From Anaerolinea thermolimosa (GTDB lineage Bacteria > Chloroflexota > Anaerolineae > Anaerolineales > Anaerolineaceae): 37,934 nucleotides of DNA. The notes beneath the pieces were generated by a model. That model searched no databases. It was not told the origin of the DNA and worked only from the letters and a program-made list of their open reading frames with translations. This document shows, piece by piece, positions 23,069 to 31,007 of this stretch. The first letter of the stretch is position 1, and each line of letters opens with the position of its first letter. The stretch is taken from assembly GCF_001050195.2 (NCBI RefSeq), contig NZ_DF967965.1, forward strand, positions 1,403,278-1,441,211. The letters run 5' to 3'. The position numbers and the translations under genes were made by a program.

Positions 23069-24772
23069 ATGGAAACCCTGCCGATTTTTCTACCGTTACC
23101 CAAGAAAGTAACTTATCGTAGCGGTAAATTTCACCTTCAGTCTAACGGATTGATCTGGCTTGATCACGATAAACCCGTTGAGATTAAAAAAGCAGCTCTC
23201 CTTTTCAAGGAGAAACTTTTGCAGCGAGAAAGTCTCCAGTGGGAAATCGTTGCTGGCCGAATTCCTGACCATCTCGCTTCGATCGTCTTACAGATAAACC
23301 CGCATTTAATTCCTTACCCTCAGGGGTACCAAATTGATATATCGCCGGAGAAGGTGTTGATCATTGGTCATGACCCTGCTGGGGTTTTCTATGCAATAAC
23401 CACCCTTCTTCAGCTACTTCAACAAGAAGGGGCTACCTGGCCCTGCCTTGAAATGGTCGACTGGCCCGATTATCCCGTTCGCGGAGTCATGCTGGATATT
23501 AGTCGGGATAAAGTTTATAAAATGGAGACTCTTTATGAGTTGGTTGACCGGTTGGCGACATGGAAAATAAATCAGCTCCAACTTTATACCGAGCATACCT
23601 TTGCTTACCGCAATCACCCTGAAGTATGGGAAAACGCCTCTCCAATGAAAGGGGAAGAAATCCTCCTTCTTGACCAGTATTGCCAGGAGCGCTTCATCGA
23701 GTTGGTAGCAAACCAGAACTCTTTCGGGCATATGGAACGATGGTTAAAACACCCTCGATATGCCCATCTTGCCGAGATTCACGGCGAATTTGAAGTGCCC
23801 TGGGGGGTCATGCAAGGGCCTTTCAGCCTTTCTCCTGTCGAGCCAGGCTCATTCGAGCTGATCCGTAGTCTGTACGATGAACTACTCCCCCATTTCACCA
23901 GCCCAATGGTCAATGTTGGGTGCGATGAAACCTTCGATCTGGGCGCCGGAAAAAGTAAACAAATTTGCCAGGAAAAAGGCGTAGGCCAGGTATACCTGGA
24001 TTACCTCCTGAAAATTTATAACGAGCTAAAAACTCGCGGGAAAATAATGCAATTCTGGGGAGATATCATCATTCAACATCCCGATCTGGTGAAGCAACTC
24101 CCTGAAGATGTAATTGCACTCGAATGGGGTTACGAAGCCGACCATCCTTTCGATGAACACGGAGAACTTTTTGCTGCTTCAGGAGTGCCTTTTTATGTAT
24201 GCCCGGGGACATCATCCTGGAACTCGATAGCTGGTCGAACTGATAACTGTCTCGCCAATCTCTCGAATGCTACACGAAACGGCTTGAAACATGGAGCAAA
24301 GGGGGTTCTTAATACCGACTGGGGAGACAACGGTCACTGGCAGGTTTTACCGGTTAGTTTTCTGGGTTTGGCAATGGGAGCAGCCAATTCATGGAACATC
24401 CATTCATCCGAATCCATTCCTGTTAAAGAGGCCATAAGTCTGTTTGCATTCGATGACTCCACAGGAACAATGGGATCCGTGATGTTCGAATTGGGGAATC
24501 TTTATCGCAAGGCTGGTTATGAGCCAGCCAATGCCAGTGCTCTGTTTGGATTAATGCAAATGCCTCTATCGGAAATTAAAAGTCATCCCGCACTTAATCC
24601 TCACCTGCTCTACCAATGTGTAGAAGAAATCCAAGCCATTATTGAGAGTTTGAAAAATGAAAAAATGGAAAGGAAGGATGCTCCTCTGATCCGTGAAGAA
24701 ATTCAACTCACAGCCAATAAATCAGCTCCAACTTTATACCGAGCATACCTTTGCTTACCGCAATCACCCTGA
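23069..24772 (+). CDS. GH20 beta-N-acetylhexosaminidase, C-terminus replaced by a duplication frameshift
   Basis: 567 residues from the ATG at 23069, with AAGGAG upstream (a GTG at 23063 is the alternative). N-terminal GH20b-like domain: PLPKKVTYRSGKFHLQSNGL. The catalytic barrel begins DWPDYPVRGVMLDISRDKVY and contains the catalytic Asp-Glu pair in MVNVGCDETFDLG. No signal peptide, so probably cytoplasmic, releasing N-acetylhexosamine from imported oligosaccharides. A 1150-bp tandem duplication (see repeats) joins residue ~550 to the wrong frame, adding SAPTLYRAYLCLPQSP and then a stop. Without it the protein would be 613 residues. About 63 native C-terminal residues are lost, so activity is uncertain. 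Confidence 0.85.
   Translation: METLPIFLPLPKKVTYRSGKFHLQSNGLIWLDHDKPVEIKKAALLFKEKLLQRESLQWEIVAGRIPDHLASIVLQINPHLIPYPQGYQIDISPEKVLIIGHDPAGVFYAITTLLQLLQQEGATWPCLEMVDWPDYPVRGVMLDISRDKVYKMETLYELVDRLATWKINQLQLYTEHTFAYRNHPEVWENASPMKGEEILLLDQYCQERFIELVANQNSFGHMERWLKHPRYAHLAEIHGEFEVPWGVMQGPFSLSPVEPGSFELIRSLYDELLPHFTSPMVNVGCDETFDLGAGKSKQICQEKGVGQVYLDYLLKIYNELKTRGKIMQFWGDIIIQHPDLVKQLPEDVIALEWGYEADHPFDEHGELFAASGVPFYVCPGTSSWNSIAGRTDNCLANLSNATRNGLKHGAKGVLNTDWGDNGHWQVLPVSFLGLAMGAANSWNIHSSESIPVKEAISLFAFDDSTGTMGSVMFELGNLYRKAGYEPANASALFGLMQMPLSEIKSHPALNPHLLYQCVEEIQAIIESLKNEKMERKDAPLIREEIQLTANKSAPTLYRAYLCLPQSP
23566..24719 (+). repeat. First copy of a 1150-bp-period exact tandem duplication
   Basis: Sequence from 23566 recurs with an offset of 1150 up to 24719. 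Both copies appear identical in the lines compared, and their translations are identical. The junction shares AATA (24716-24719), which also occurs at both ancestral breakpoints, pointing to microhomology-mediated tandem duplication, if it is not an assembly artefact. Confidence 0.95.
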
Positions 24773-26060
24773 AGTATGGGAAAACGCCTCTCCAATGAAA
24801 GGGGAAGAAATCCTCCTTCTTGACCAGTATTGCCAGGAGCGCTTCATCGAGTTGGTAGCAAACCAGAACTCTTTCGGGCATATGGAACGATGGTTAAAAC
24901 ACCCTCGATATGCCCATCTTGCCGAGATTCACGGCGAATTTGAAGTGCCCTGGGGGGTCATGCAAGGGCCTTTCAGCCTTTCTCCTGTCGAGCCAGGCTC
25001 ATTCGAGCTGATCCGTAGTCTGTACGATGAACTACTCCCCCATTTCACCAGCCCAATGGTCAATGTTGGGTGCGATGAAACCTTCGATCTGGGCGCCGGA
25101 AAAAGTAAACAAATTTGCCAGGAAAAAGGCGTAGGCCAGGTATACCTGGATTACCTCCTGAAAATTTATAACGAGCTAAAAACTCGCGGGAAAATAATGC
25201 AATTCTGGGGAGATATCATCATTCAACATCCCGATCTGGTGAAGCAACTCCCTGAAGATGTAATTGCACTCGAATGGGGTTACGAAGCCGACCATCCTTT
25301 CGATGAACACGGAGAACTTTTTGCTGCTTCAGGAGTGCCTTTTTATGTATGCCCGGGGACATCATCCTGGAACTCGATAGCTGGTCGAACTGATAACTGT
25401 CTCGCCAATCTCTCGAATGCTACACGAAACGGCTTGAAACATGGAGCAAAGGGGGTTCTTAATACCGACTGGGGAGACAACGGTCACTGGCAGGTTTTAC
25501 CGGTTAGTTTTCTGGGTTTGGCAATGGGAGCAGCCAATTCATGGAACATCCATTCATCCGAATCCATTCCTGTTAAAGAGGCCATAAGTCTGTTTGCATT
25601 CGATGACTCCACAGGAACAATGGGATCCGTGATGTTCGAATTGGGGAATCTTTATCGCAAGGCTGGTTATGAGCCAGCCAATGCCAGTGCTCTGTTTGGA
25701 TTAATGCAAATGCCTCTATCGGAAATTAAAAGTCATCCCGCACTTAATCCTCACCTGCTCTACCAATGTGTAGAAGAAATCCAAGCCATTATTGAGAGTT
25801 TGAAAAATGAAAAAATGGAAAGGAAGGATGCTCCTCTGATCCGTGAAGAAATTCAACTCACAGCCAATATGCTTCGGCATGCCTGCTGGCGCGGTCTTCA
25901 TGCAGCAGATCATCCTGATGCCCCATCAAAACAGGCTCTCGAAGCTCACCTTCAGGAAATTTTATCGCTTTATCGTTTTATTTGGCTGCAGCGTAACCGG
26001 CCAGGTGGCCTGACGGATAGTATCGGGAGGCTGGAAAAGCTCCGAAAAGAATATCTATAA
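24693..26060 (+). CDS. Second GH20 fragment: catalytic domain plus native C-terminus
   Basis: 455 residues if the GTG at 24693 is used, in the frame of the second copy. It repeats the catalytic region including VNVGCDETFDLG and then has the true C-terminus LRHACWRGLHAADH ending LEKLRKEYL. It lacks the N-terminal domain and the first barrel strand, so a separate active product is doubtful. No ribosome-binding site of note lies before 24693. It is best treated as the 3' part of one interrupted gene. Confidence 0.8.
   Translation: MKKFNSQPINQLQLYTEHTFAYRNHPEVWENASPMKGEEILLLDQYCQERFIELVANQNSFGHMERWLKHPRYAHLAEIHGEFEVPWGVMQGPFSLSPVEPGSFELIRSLYDELLPHFTSPMVNVGCDETFDLGAGKSKQICQEKGVGQVYLDYLLKIYNELKTRGKIMQFWGDIIIQHPDLVKQLPEDVIALEWGYEADHPFDEHGELFAASGVPFYVCPGTSSWNSIAGRTDNCLANLSNATRNGLKHGAKGVLNTDWGDNGHWQVLPVSFLGLAMGAANSWNIHSSESIPVKEAISLFAFDDSTGTMGSVMFELGNLYRKAGYEPANASALFGLMQMPLSEIKSHPALNPHLLYQCVEEIQAIIESLKNEKMERKDAPLIREEIQLTANMLRHACWRGLHAADHPDAPSKQALEAHLQEILSLYRFIWLQRNRPGGLTDSIGRLEKLRKEYL
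24716..25869 (+). repeat. Second copy of the exact tandem duplication
   Basis: Same sequence as 23566-24719, sharing the AATA at 24716-24719 with it. After 25869 the sequence goes on into the native GH20 C-terminus (MLRHACWRGLHAADHPD). The period 1150 leaves remainder 1 on division by 3, so the gene is thrown out of frame. Confidence 0.95.
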
Positions 26061-26066
26061 TCATTT

Positions 26067-26088
26067 GGGAGGGGGGCAACCCCCTCCC
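26067..26088. terminator. GC-rich GNRA-loop hairpin between convergent genes
   Basis: GGGAGGGGG (26067-26075), loop GCAA and CCCCCTCCC (26080-26088) form a perfect 9-bp stem in the 31-bp gap between the GH20 and aldolase stops. No T-run follows on either strand in the usual place, so it is at best an atypical terminator or a mRNA 3'-end stabiliser. Confidence 0.45.
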
Positions 26089-26091
26089 TTG

Positions 26092-26916
26092 CTAAAAAAT
26101 GGTTTGATTTATCCCGAGATTGATGCAAATCTGGCGAATCTCATCTTCAGTAAGCCCTTGAGCGGTAGAATGATTAACCAGGTCCATATATTCATAATGG
26201 GCGGCGGTCTCAGCATATTCAATTCGGTCAGTCGCGCGTTTCACGGATTGGTCAGAGCGAGACACAACCCCGTGTTTCGACCATACTACCAGCCTGTGGT
26301 GACGAAGCATTTCTTTAGTGTGAGTCATCAGATCGTTGGAACCCGGAACAAGAAAAGGAACCACGCCAATACCCTCTGGCAAATTAACGATGGCTTCCGG
26401 TTGCCAGCGGAGCAGGTGTCGATTCAGGTAGTAAAAATCCTGGTAGATTTTGATATGACTGAGATAGGTTAAATAAAGGGGTTGAGCATGAACAAAGGTA
26501 TTGAAGTTTGTGCCCGAATTTAGAAACTGGTCTTCATGGATGGCTAGATGTGAATTTAATTCGGAAGTAAGGCGGGTGAAAAGCCGACGTGGAGAAGTAT
26601 AAAGAATGGCCGTTTTCCCACCCGACTCGACTTTTAATACCCCCAGGTTAGCAATTGGGTCCATACGGATCTCGCGTAATCGTCGCCCAGACCCGGTAAC
26701 CAGAAGGGTACAACCAGCCAGGCCGGGCACCGGCTGAGGTAACTCGATCTGTTCTTCCAGAGGAAACTTACGCCGTACATCTAATGGCCATCCAAGGCAA
26801 ATTGAGATATTTCCAGCAGCGCCTTCCGTCGCCCCAATATCAGACAAACGGGCGCCGGCATCCCCGATAGCTGTTACCAGCTCGTCTAAATCAGGAAAAG
26901 GTGCCTCAAGAGCCAT
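26092..26916 (-). CDS. Class II aldolase, rhamnulose-1-phosphate aldolase-like
   Basis: 274 residues from the ATG at 26916, with GGAATAGGG upstream; a start at 26934 would overlap the previous gene. Class II aldolase landmarks: ATEGAAGNISICL at the N-terminus, LLVTGSGRRLREI, TSELNSHLAIHEDQF, and WSKHGVVSRSDQSV carrying the third metal-ligand His. The HxH metal motif of RhaD (HTH or HCH in well-known members) reads VHAQP, so the second His is Gln here; metal binding may differ. It would cleave a sugar-1-phosphate such as rhamnulose- or fuculose-1-phosphate to dihydroxyacetone phosphate and an aldehyde. It lies 4 bp after the DUF4432 gene, in the DeoR-led operon. Confidence 0.75.
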   Translation of the reverse strand: MALEAPFPDLDELVTAIGDAGARLSDIGATEGAAGNISICLGWPLDVRRKFPLEEQIELPQPVPGLAGCTLLVTGSGRRLREIRMDPIANLGVLKVESGGKTAILYTSPRRLFTRLTSELNSHLAIHEDQFLNSGTNFNTFVHAQPLYLTYLSHIKIYQDFYYLNRHLLRWQPEAIVNLPEGIGVVPFLVPGSNDLMTHTKEMLRHHRLVVWSKHGVVSRSDQSVKRATDRIEYAETAAHYEYMDLVNHSTAQGLTEDEIRQICINLGINQTIF

Positions 26917-26920
26917 TTCC

Positions 26921-28009
26921 CTATTCCTTTCCAATCACTTTCTGGATGTTTATCGCCATGGCATGGGCTTCTACCGGGCGCAACAGGCCGATTTCCAGAT
27001 CAAAATGGAACTTTTCTCCAGCTTCCAGAGTGCGCACATTCCCTTTCGCTTTTTCGGCTGTATACCCCTCAGGCTCTGCGGTAGCAGGAAGGTTTATCCC
27101 CAGTGCATCCTGGTCTGGCGTCCGGCAAATCCATCGAACTCCTTTGCTTAATTGGTCAGGGCGGTGCCGAATATAATCAGCCGTGCCATCGGGGTGCAAT
27201 TGCATACTGTGTGCCCAGCCAGTTTCATCGGCCAGATAATCGATGATAAAAACAACCTCAGGATCGAATAATAAACCCGGTTTCAATTCGTGATGAATCG
27301 TTGGATCCCTGGACAATTCCTCCAAAAATTCGCGGTATCCGGGTTTGGGCTTTATATGAGAAGGAATACTTTTTCTCACACGTACATGCTGTGGAGTGGC
27401 GACTGCAGTGTAGTATAGCTTTCCATAATCCACTGGACGAAAATTTACGTGCGCCAGATACATATATTCCATAGAAGTAGCTTTTAGGTTGGTAACAGTC
27501 ATTGATACATCCAACAAAGCTGATCCAGCATATAGCCGTACCTCCGGTTCAGCTTTATAGTTGGTATTAAATGCAACCGTATGGGTATATTCCCCTCTTA
27601 ATCCAATATATTCACCTTTTGAATGATTACCAATGATCAGACTGGCGGAATCATACGGTGCATTCGGCAACTCACCGTGCAATGGATGAGTGTCTTCTGC
27701 TGAGGGCACTCCCATGGCAGTGAAGCCACAATGAATGAAAAAGGCCCCGTAGGTTTCTAAATATACCCGGGTCGGTCGTGGCTGGGGAAACATAGAACGC
27801 ATGGTGAGGTTACGCCCGTCAAAAATTGCAGACCAGATTTGTTGTCCCTGGAAAGGCAAAAGAACAATTTCGCCCCGGCTATTTTGGATTTTCAAACCAG
27901 AGACTCCGGTCTGAAACTGAAAAGTTTTTACAGAAAATTCGCCCACCCGCAGTAGTAAGTGTTCCACAGGTTGAAACATCTCTTTGGTCAAATGAATCAC
28001 CGTTTCCAT
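26921..28009 (-). CDS. DUF4432 family protein (aldose-epimerase-like fold)
   Basis: 362 residues from the ATG at 28009, with GGAGGT nine bases upstream. DUF4432 proteins share the galactose-mutarotase-like beta fold; visible landmarks are LLPFQGQQIWSAIFDGRNL, THPLHGELPNAPYDSASLII and MEYMYLAHVNFRPVDYG, with His in the HGELPN and HVNF positions that resemble mutarotase catalytic sites. A plausible role is epimerisation or anomer conversion of a sugar or sugar phosphate. It sits between the DeoR regulator (20-bp gap) and the aldolase (4-bp gap), so the three form one operon for sugar catabolism. Confidence 0.82.
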   Translation of the reverse strand: METVIHLTKEMFQPVEHLLLRVGEFSVKTFQFQTGVSGLKIQNSRGEIVLLPFQGQQIWSAIFDGRNLTMRSMFPQPRPTRVYLETYGAFFIHCGFTAMGVPSAEDTHPLHGELPNAPYDSASLIIGNHSKGEYIGLRGEYTHTVAFNTNYKAEPEVRLYAGSALLDVSMTVTNLKATSMEYMYLAHVNFRPVDYGKLYYTAVATPQHVRVRKSIPSHIKPKPGYREFLEELSRDPTIHHELKPGLLFDPEVVFIIDYLADETGWAHSMQLHPDGTADYIRHRPDQLSKGVRWICRTPDQDALGINLPATAEPEGYTAEKAKGNVRTLEAGEKFHFDLEIGLLRPVEAHAMAINIQKVIGKE

Positions 28010-28028
28010 ATTCAGTTACCTCCTGCGT

Positions 28029-28805
28029 TCATGCAATGATGATCTGCAATCCAACTTGTTGAAATTGATCCTGAAATTCAGATGAGATTCTTGAGTCCGT
28101 AATCAGAAGGTGAATCGAATGAATGTCAGCGAATGGATAAAGCCCTGCCAAACCGATCTTGCTACTATCCATAACAGCTATTACCTGCTTGCTGTAACGA
28201 ATCAATTCACGCTTGACCATCCCCTCTTGTTCATTCAATTCGGCAAGTCCTTCATCCAGCGTTAATCCTCGAGCAGAGATAAATGCCTTGTTAATATGAA
28301 AACCTTCAAGCATCCTCCGGAACGGCAACCCCACAAAGGATAATGCTTCGCGCCGAAGGAAACCACCTGTTTGGATCACAGTCACCCCTGGCACCTCAAG
28401 GAAATGGTTAACAATAGCGAGGCCGTTGGTAATAACTGTCAAATCAGCCACATGGTGAAGATTACGGGCAATAGATAGGGCCGTTGTTGACGCATCCAGT
28501 GCTATGACATCCCCATCTTTTACCAAGCCTGCAGCTACCCGGCCAATACGTTCCTTTTCCGGCGAGTGTTGCCCGAGCCGAATATCAAAGCTTAAATCGG
28601 TATGATTCGAGGATAGGACAGGTATTGCCCCACCATGGGTTCGGGTTAACTGATTTTTAGACGCAAGATATTGCAGATCGTTTCGAATAGTAACCTGTGA
28701 AATTCCCAGAGATCGGCTAAGATCTTCAACCGAAATTCTTCCCTCTCGTTCTAATGCAGCAAGAATAATTCGATGACGTTCCTCGGGATAAAGCCTCGTT
28801 TTCAT
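28029..28805 (-). CDS. DeoR/GlpR-family transcriptional regulator
   Basis: 258 residues from the ATG at 28805; a TTG at 28814 is possible but lies inside the promoter. N-terminal DeoR winged helix: PEERHRIILAALEREGRISV, SRSLGISQVTIRNDLQYLAS with THGGAIP after it. The sugar-phosphate sensing domain has ALDASTTALSIARNL, LTVITNGLAIVN, TVIQTGGFLRREALSFVG and AVMDSSKIGLAGL. Such proteins repress sugar operons and release on binding a phosphorylated sugar. Here it heads the operon with DUF4432 and the aldolase. It lies 26 bp after modB on the same strand. Confidence 0.93.
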   Translation of the reverse strand: MKTRLYPEERHRIILAALEREGRISVEDLSRSLGISQVTIRNDLQYLASKNQLTRTHGGAIPVLSSNHTDLSFDIRLGQHSPEKERIGRVAAGLVKDGDVIALDASTTALSIARNLHHVADLTVITNGLAIVNHFLEVPGVTVIQTGGFLRREALSFVGLPFRRMLEGFHINKAFISARGLTLDEGLAELNEQEGMVKRELIRYSKQVIAVMDSSKIGLAGLYPFADIHSIHLLITDSRISSEFQDQFQQVGLQIIIA

Positions 28806-28818
28806 ATAACTCAATATA
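28806..28818 (-). promoter_or_regulatory. -10-like box for a leaderless deoR transcript
   Basis: TATATT (minus strand, 28818-28813) lies 7 nt before the ATG at 28805 with no Shine-Dalgarno sequence. The preceding TAAATCATGATAATA contains the palindrome ATCATGAT, a possible autoregulatory half. No good -35 was found. Confidence 0.45.
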
Positions 28819-28831
28819 TTATCATGATTTA

Positions 28832-29491
28832 CTACCGCGTCCTGTAAATTGACCGAGACAGGACGATCGCAACAAATAAAACCCCAAAAGCGATGGCAGA
28901 TAATATCAAAACCAACTCATTGGCTCTGGCTGTGTCATTGGACTGAACTGCATCGTACAACGCCATGGAAAGGGTCTGGGTACGACCGGGGATATTCCCG
29001 GCTACCATCAGGGTGGTACCGAAATCTCCTATCGCGCGGAGAAACCCGAGCATCCCGCCAGCCACAACACCTCTCCAGGCAATTCCCAGATCGATATACC
29101 AGAACAATTGGGATCGAGAACATCCATCAACTCGTCCGGCATCTTCAATTTCCTGGCTAACTTCTGCAAAGCTGGTGCGAACAAGTTGCACAACCAGTGG
29201 AATAGCAGCGATTGTCGCAGCAAGAACGGCTCCCGGAAGAGCAAAAACAATTCGCAGGCCAATACGTTCTAAATATAGACCCAACCCCTGACGTCCGAAT
29301 AAAAGCAAAAGATAATACCCAAGGACTGTGGGAGGGAAGACCAGGGCCAGAAGGGTTACACCTTCTATCAGCCATTTGAGTCGAAATTTACTTTTCTCAA
29401 GCAACCAGGCAATAGCGACCCCGATAACCAGTGCAATCCCGCTGGCATACGCAGAAACTTGAAGTGAAATCATCAACGGTGTTGAGTTCAT
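28832..29491 (-). CDS. modB: Molybdate ABC transporter permease ModB
   Basis: 219 residues, the usual ModB size. Five to six membrane helices; LLALVFPPTVLGYYLLLLFG and the EAA-loop region FAEVSQEIEDAGRVDGCSRS, then RGVVAGGMLGFLRAIGDFGT, all characteristic of ModB/CysT-type permeases. It forms the membrane channel of a molybdate/tungstate importer with ModA. Its ATG overlaps the modA stop as ATGA. No ATP-binding subunit gene (modC) follows; the next gene is deoR. Confidence 0.93.
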   Translation of the reverse strand: MNSTPLMISLQVSAYASGIALVIGVAIAWLLEKSKFRLKWLIEGVTLLALVFPPTVLGYYLLLLFGRQGLGLYLERIGLRIVFALPGAVLAATIAAIPLVVQLVRTSFAEVSQEIEDAGRVDGCSRSQLFWYIDLGIAWRGVVAGGMLGFLRAIGDFGTTLMVAGNIPGRTQTLSMALYDAVQSNDTARANELVLILSAIAFGVLFVAIVLSRSIYRTR

Positions 29492-30312
29492 GGTTCAACA
29501 GTTGGTTGACTTCCCGATACAAGTTGAATCTCATCCGGGAGAAGGAAACCATATTTACGCATAACAGGGCGTCCATCCACTCCATTGATAAAAGCGATAA
29601 AATTATTCGCCAGTTGCGGATTTTTGCAGTTAATCAGAACCGCAAGTGCCTGATCAAGCGGCGTATGAAGCGAATCATCAATCAGGGTCCAGGTTATTTC
29701 CGGAACATTCGCCACCGAAAGCGAGACGATCCCCACCTCAGCATCTCCGGTTTGCACATACTGGAGCGCCTGGCGTACATTTTCAGCGTAAACCAGTTTC
29801 GGCTGAAGCGACTCCCAAAGGCCAAGGGTCTGCAGGGCTTGCATTGCCGCAGTCCCGTAAGGAGCATGTTCTGGATTCGCGATCGTTATATGATGGATTT
29901 GAGGAGAAAGGAGGTCTTGCAGGGTGGTTGCATTAACACCAGACTCACGGTTGACCGCGAGTACGAGACGCCCTCGTGCATAGAGAGCTTGACTTTCAGG
30001 AATCACCAATCCGGATCTATTTAATCGATCAATATAAGAGGTATTTGCGGCGGCGATTAAATCAAAAGGGGCGCCATTTTCAATTTGCTGCACCAGTTGC
30101 CCCGTGGATCCGAACACCAGTGTCACTTTTACGCCGGTATTTTCTTCGTATAAATGCGCTATTTCTGTAAAGGCAAATTGCAAATCTGCCGCCGCCGCAA
30201 CAGTAATCACCTCATCCTTCACCTGAGGAGTGGCTTTTTGGGGGTTAACCTGGCAACCCACAATAAAAATCGACAGGATAATCGCTAGCCGTATCACACG
30301 AGTGAAAATCAC
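29488..30312 (-). CDS. modA: Molybdate-binding lipoprotein ModA
   Basis: 274 residues from a GTG at 30312 that overlaps the padR stop as GTGA. The N-terminus has a lipoprotein signal (VIRLAIILSIFIVGC) with Cys20 as the lipidation site. The mature protein is a ModA-type binding protein: VAAAADLQFAFTEIAHLYEE, FGSTGQLVQQIENGAPFDLI, AAANTSYIDRL, APYGTAAMQALQTLG, TGDAEVGIVSLSV. It captures molybdate or tungstate outside the membrane and delivers it to ModB. It is the second gene of the padR-modA-modB unit. Confidence 0.93.
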   Translation of the reverse strand: MIFTRVIRLAIILSIFIVGCQVNPQKATPQVKDEVITVAAAADLQFAFTEIAHLYEENTGVKVTLVFGSTGQLVQQIENGAPFDLIAAANTSYIDRLNRSGLVIPESQALYARGRLVLAVNRESGVNATTLQDLLSPQIHHITIANPEHAPYGTAAMQALQTLGLWESLQPKLVYAENVRQALQYVQTGDAEVGIVSLSVANVPEITWTLIDDSLHTPLDQALAVLINCKNPQLANNFIAFINGVDGRPVMRKYGFLLPDEIQLVSGSQPTVEP

Positions 30313-30869
30313 ATGCTCTCCAATTCCAGTACAGAAGGCCAAATATGTTCAATCCAATCCAGTACACCATTGAGTTGACGTATTCTCAATTCCAGACCCA
30401 TTTGGTTAAAAAGCTGGGTTGGAGGTATCCTTTGATACCTGGATTTCAACTCGGTGATCGCTGCTCTGATACACCCGACTTGCTCCTTGATTAATTGATC
30501 ACACAATTCTCCACTTAACTGGCTCGCAAAATACATTCGGCTGATGAATTCAACCCGTATTGACCGCACACTTACCGGTGTAGGCTGGTAAAGCCAGGTA
30601 ATAAATTCGCTTCTTCCCTGATCCGTTAAAGAATAAAGATCTCGGCCTCGTTTTTTCCCCTCATTCAGATGGGTTGAAATAATCAAACCATATCGGTTTA
30701 AGTTTTTCAATACGCTATACACCTGGCTCTGGCTTACATGCCAGACTTCATGCAGATCAGAAGAAAGACATTTATGAAGGTCATACCCATGCATCGGGTG
30801 AAAGTAAAGGAAGCCCATGATTACATATCTGGGAGATAAGCCGCCGATAGATGGGGAAAAAGATTGCAT
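30309..30869 (-). CDS. PadR-family regulator in operon with modAB
   Basis: 186 residues from the ATG at 30869; the frame is open to 30905 but only through a TTG inside the operator-like dyad. PadR winged helix: SPRYVIMGFLYFHPMHGYDL, WHVSQSQVYSVLKNLNRYGL, wing EGKKRGRDLYSLTDQGRSEF, and a long C-terminal coiled segment of the PadR-s2/AphA-like type. The stop overlaps the modA GTG by 4 bp, so expression is tightly coupled. It is probably the local repressor and perhaps the molybdate or stress sensor, in place of ModE; that is inference. Confidence 0.9.
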   Translation of the reverse strand: MQSFSPSIGGLSPRYVIMGFLYFHPMHGYDLHKCLSSDLHEVWHVSQSQVYSVLKNLNRYGLIISTHLNEGKKRGRDLYSLTDQGRSEFITWLYQPTPVSVRSIRVEFISRMYFASQLSGELCDQLIKEQVGCIRAAITELKSRYQRIPPTQLFNQMGLELRIRQLNGVLDWIEHIWPSVLELESM

Positions 30870-30893
30870 AATAATGCTGTACTCACTGGATGA

Positions 30894-30911
30894 GTATACA
30901 TACAAGTATAC
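30894..30911 (-). promoter_or_regulatory. GTATAC-N6-GTATAC dyad with -10 box before padR
   Basis: GTATAC at 30894-30899 and 30906-30911. On the minus strand the distal hexamer overlaps TATACT (30898-30893), a good -10 box, 24 nt upstream of the ATG at 30869. A PadR operator is a natural reading. Confidence 0.45.
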
Positions 30912-31007
30912 CCCTCATTTAGAAACTTCACACGTTTTATAAAGCATTTCGATCAGCATTCGAGATACAATGAATAAAACGAATCGGTTGATGAAAGGAA
31001 GGAAAAA

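Noticed and set aside
26067-26088. Classical intrinsic terminator
   Set aside because: The stem is strong but not followed by a T-run on either strand; kept only as an atypical candidate.
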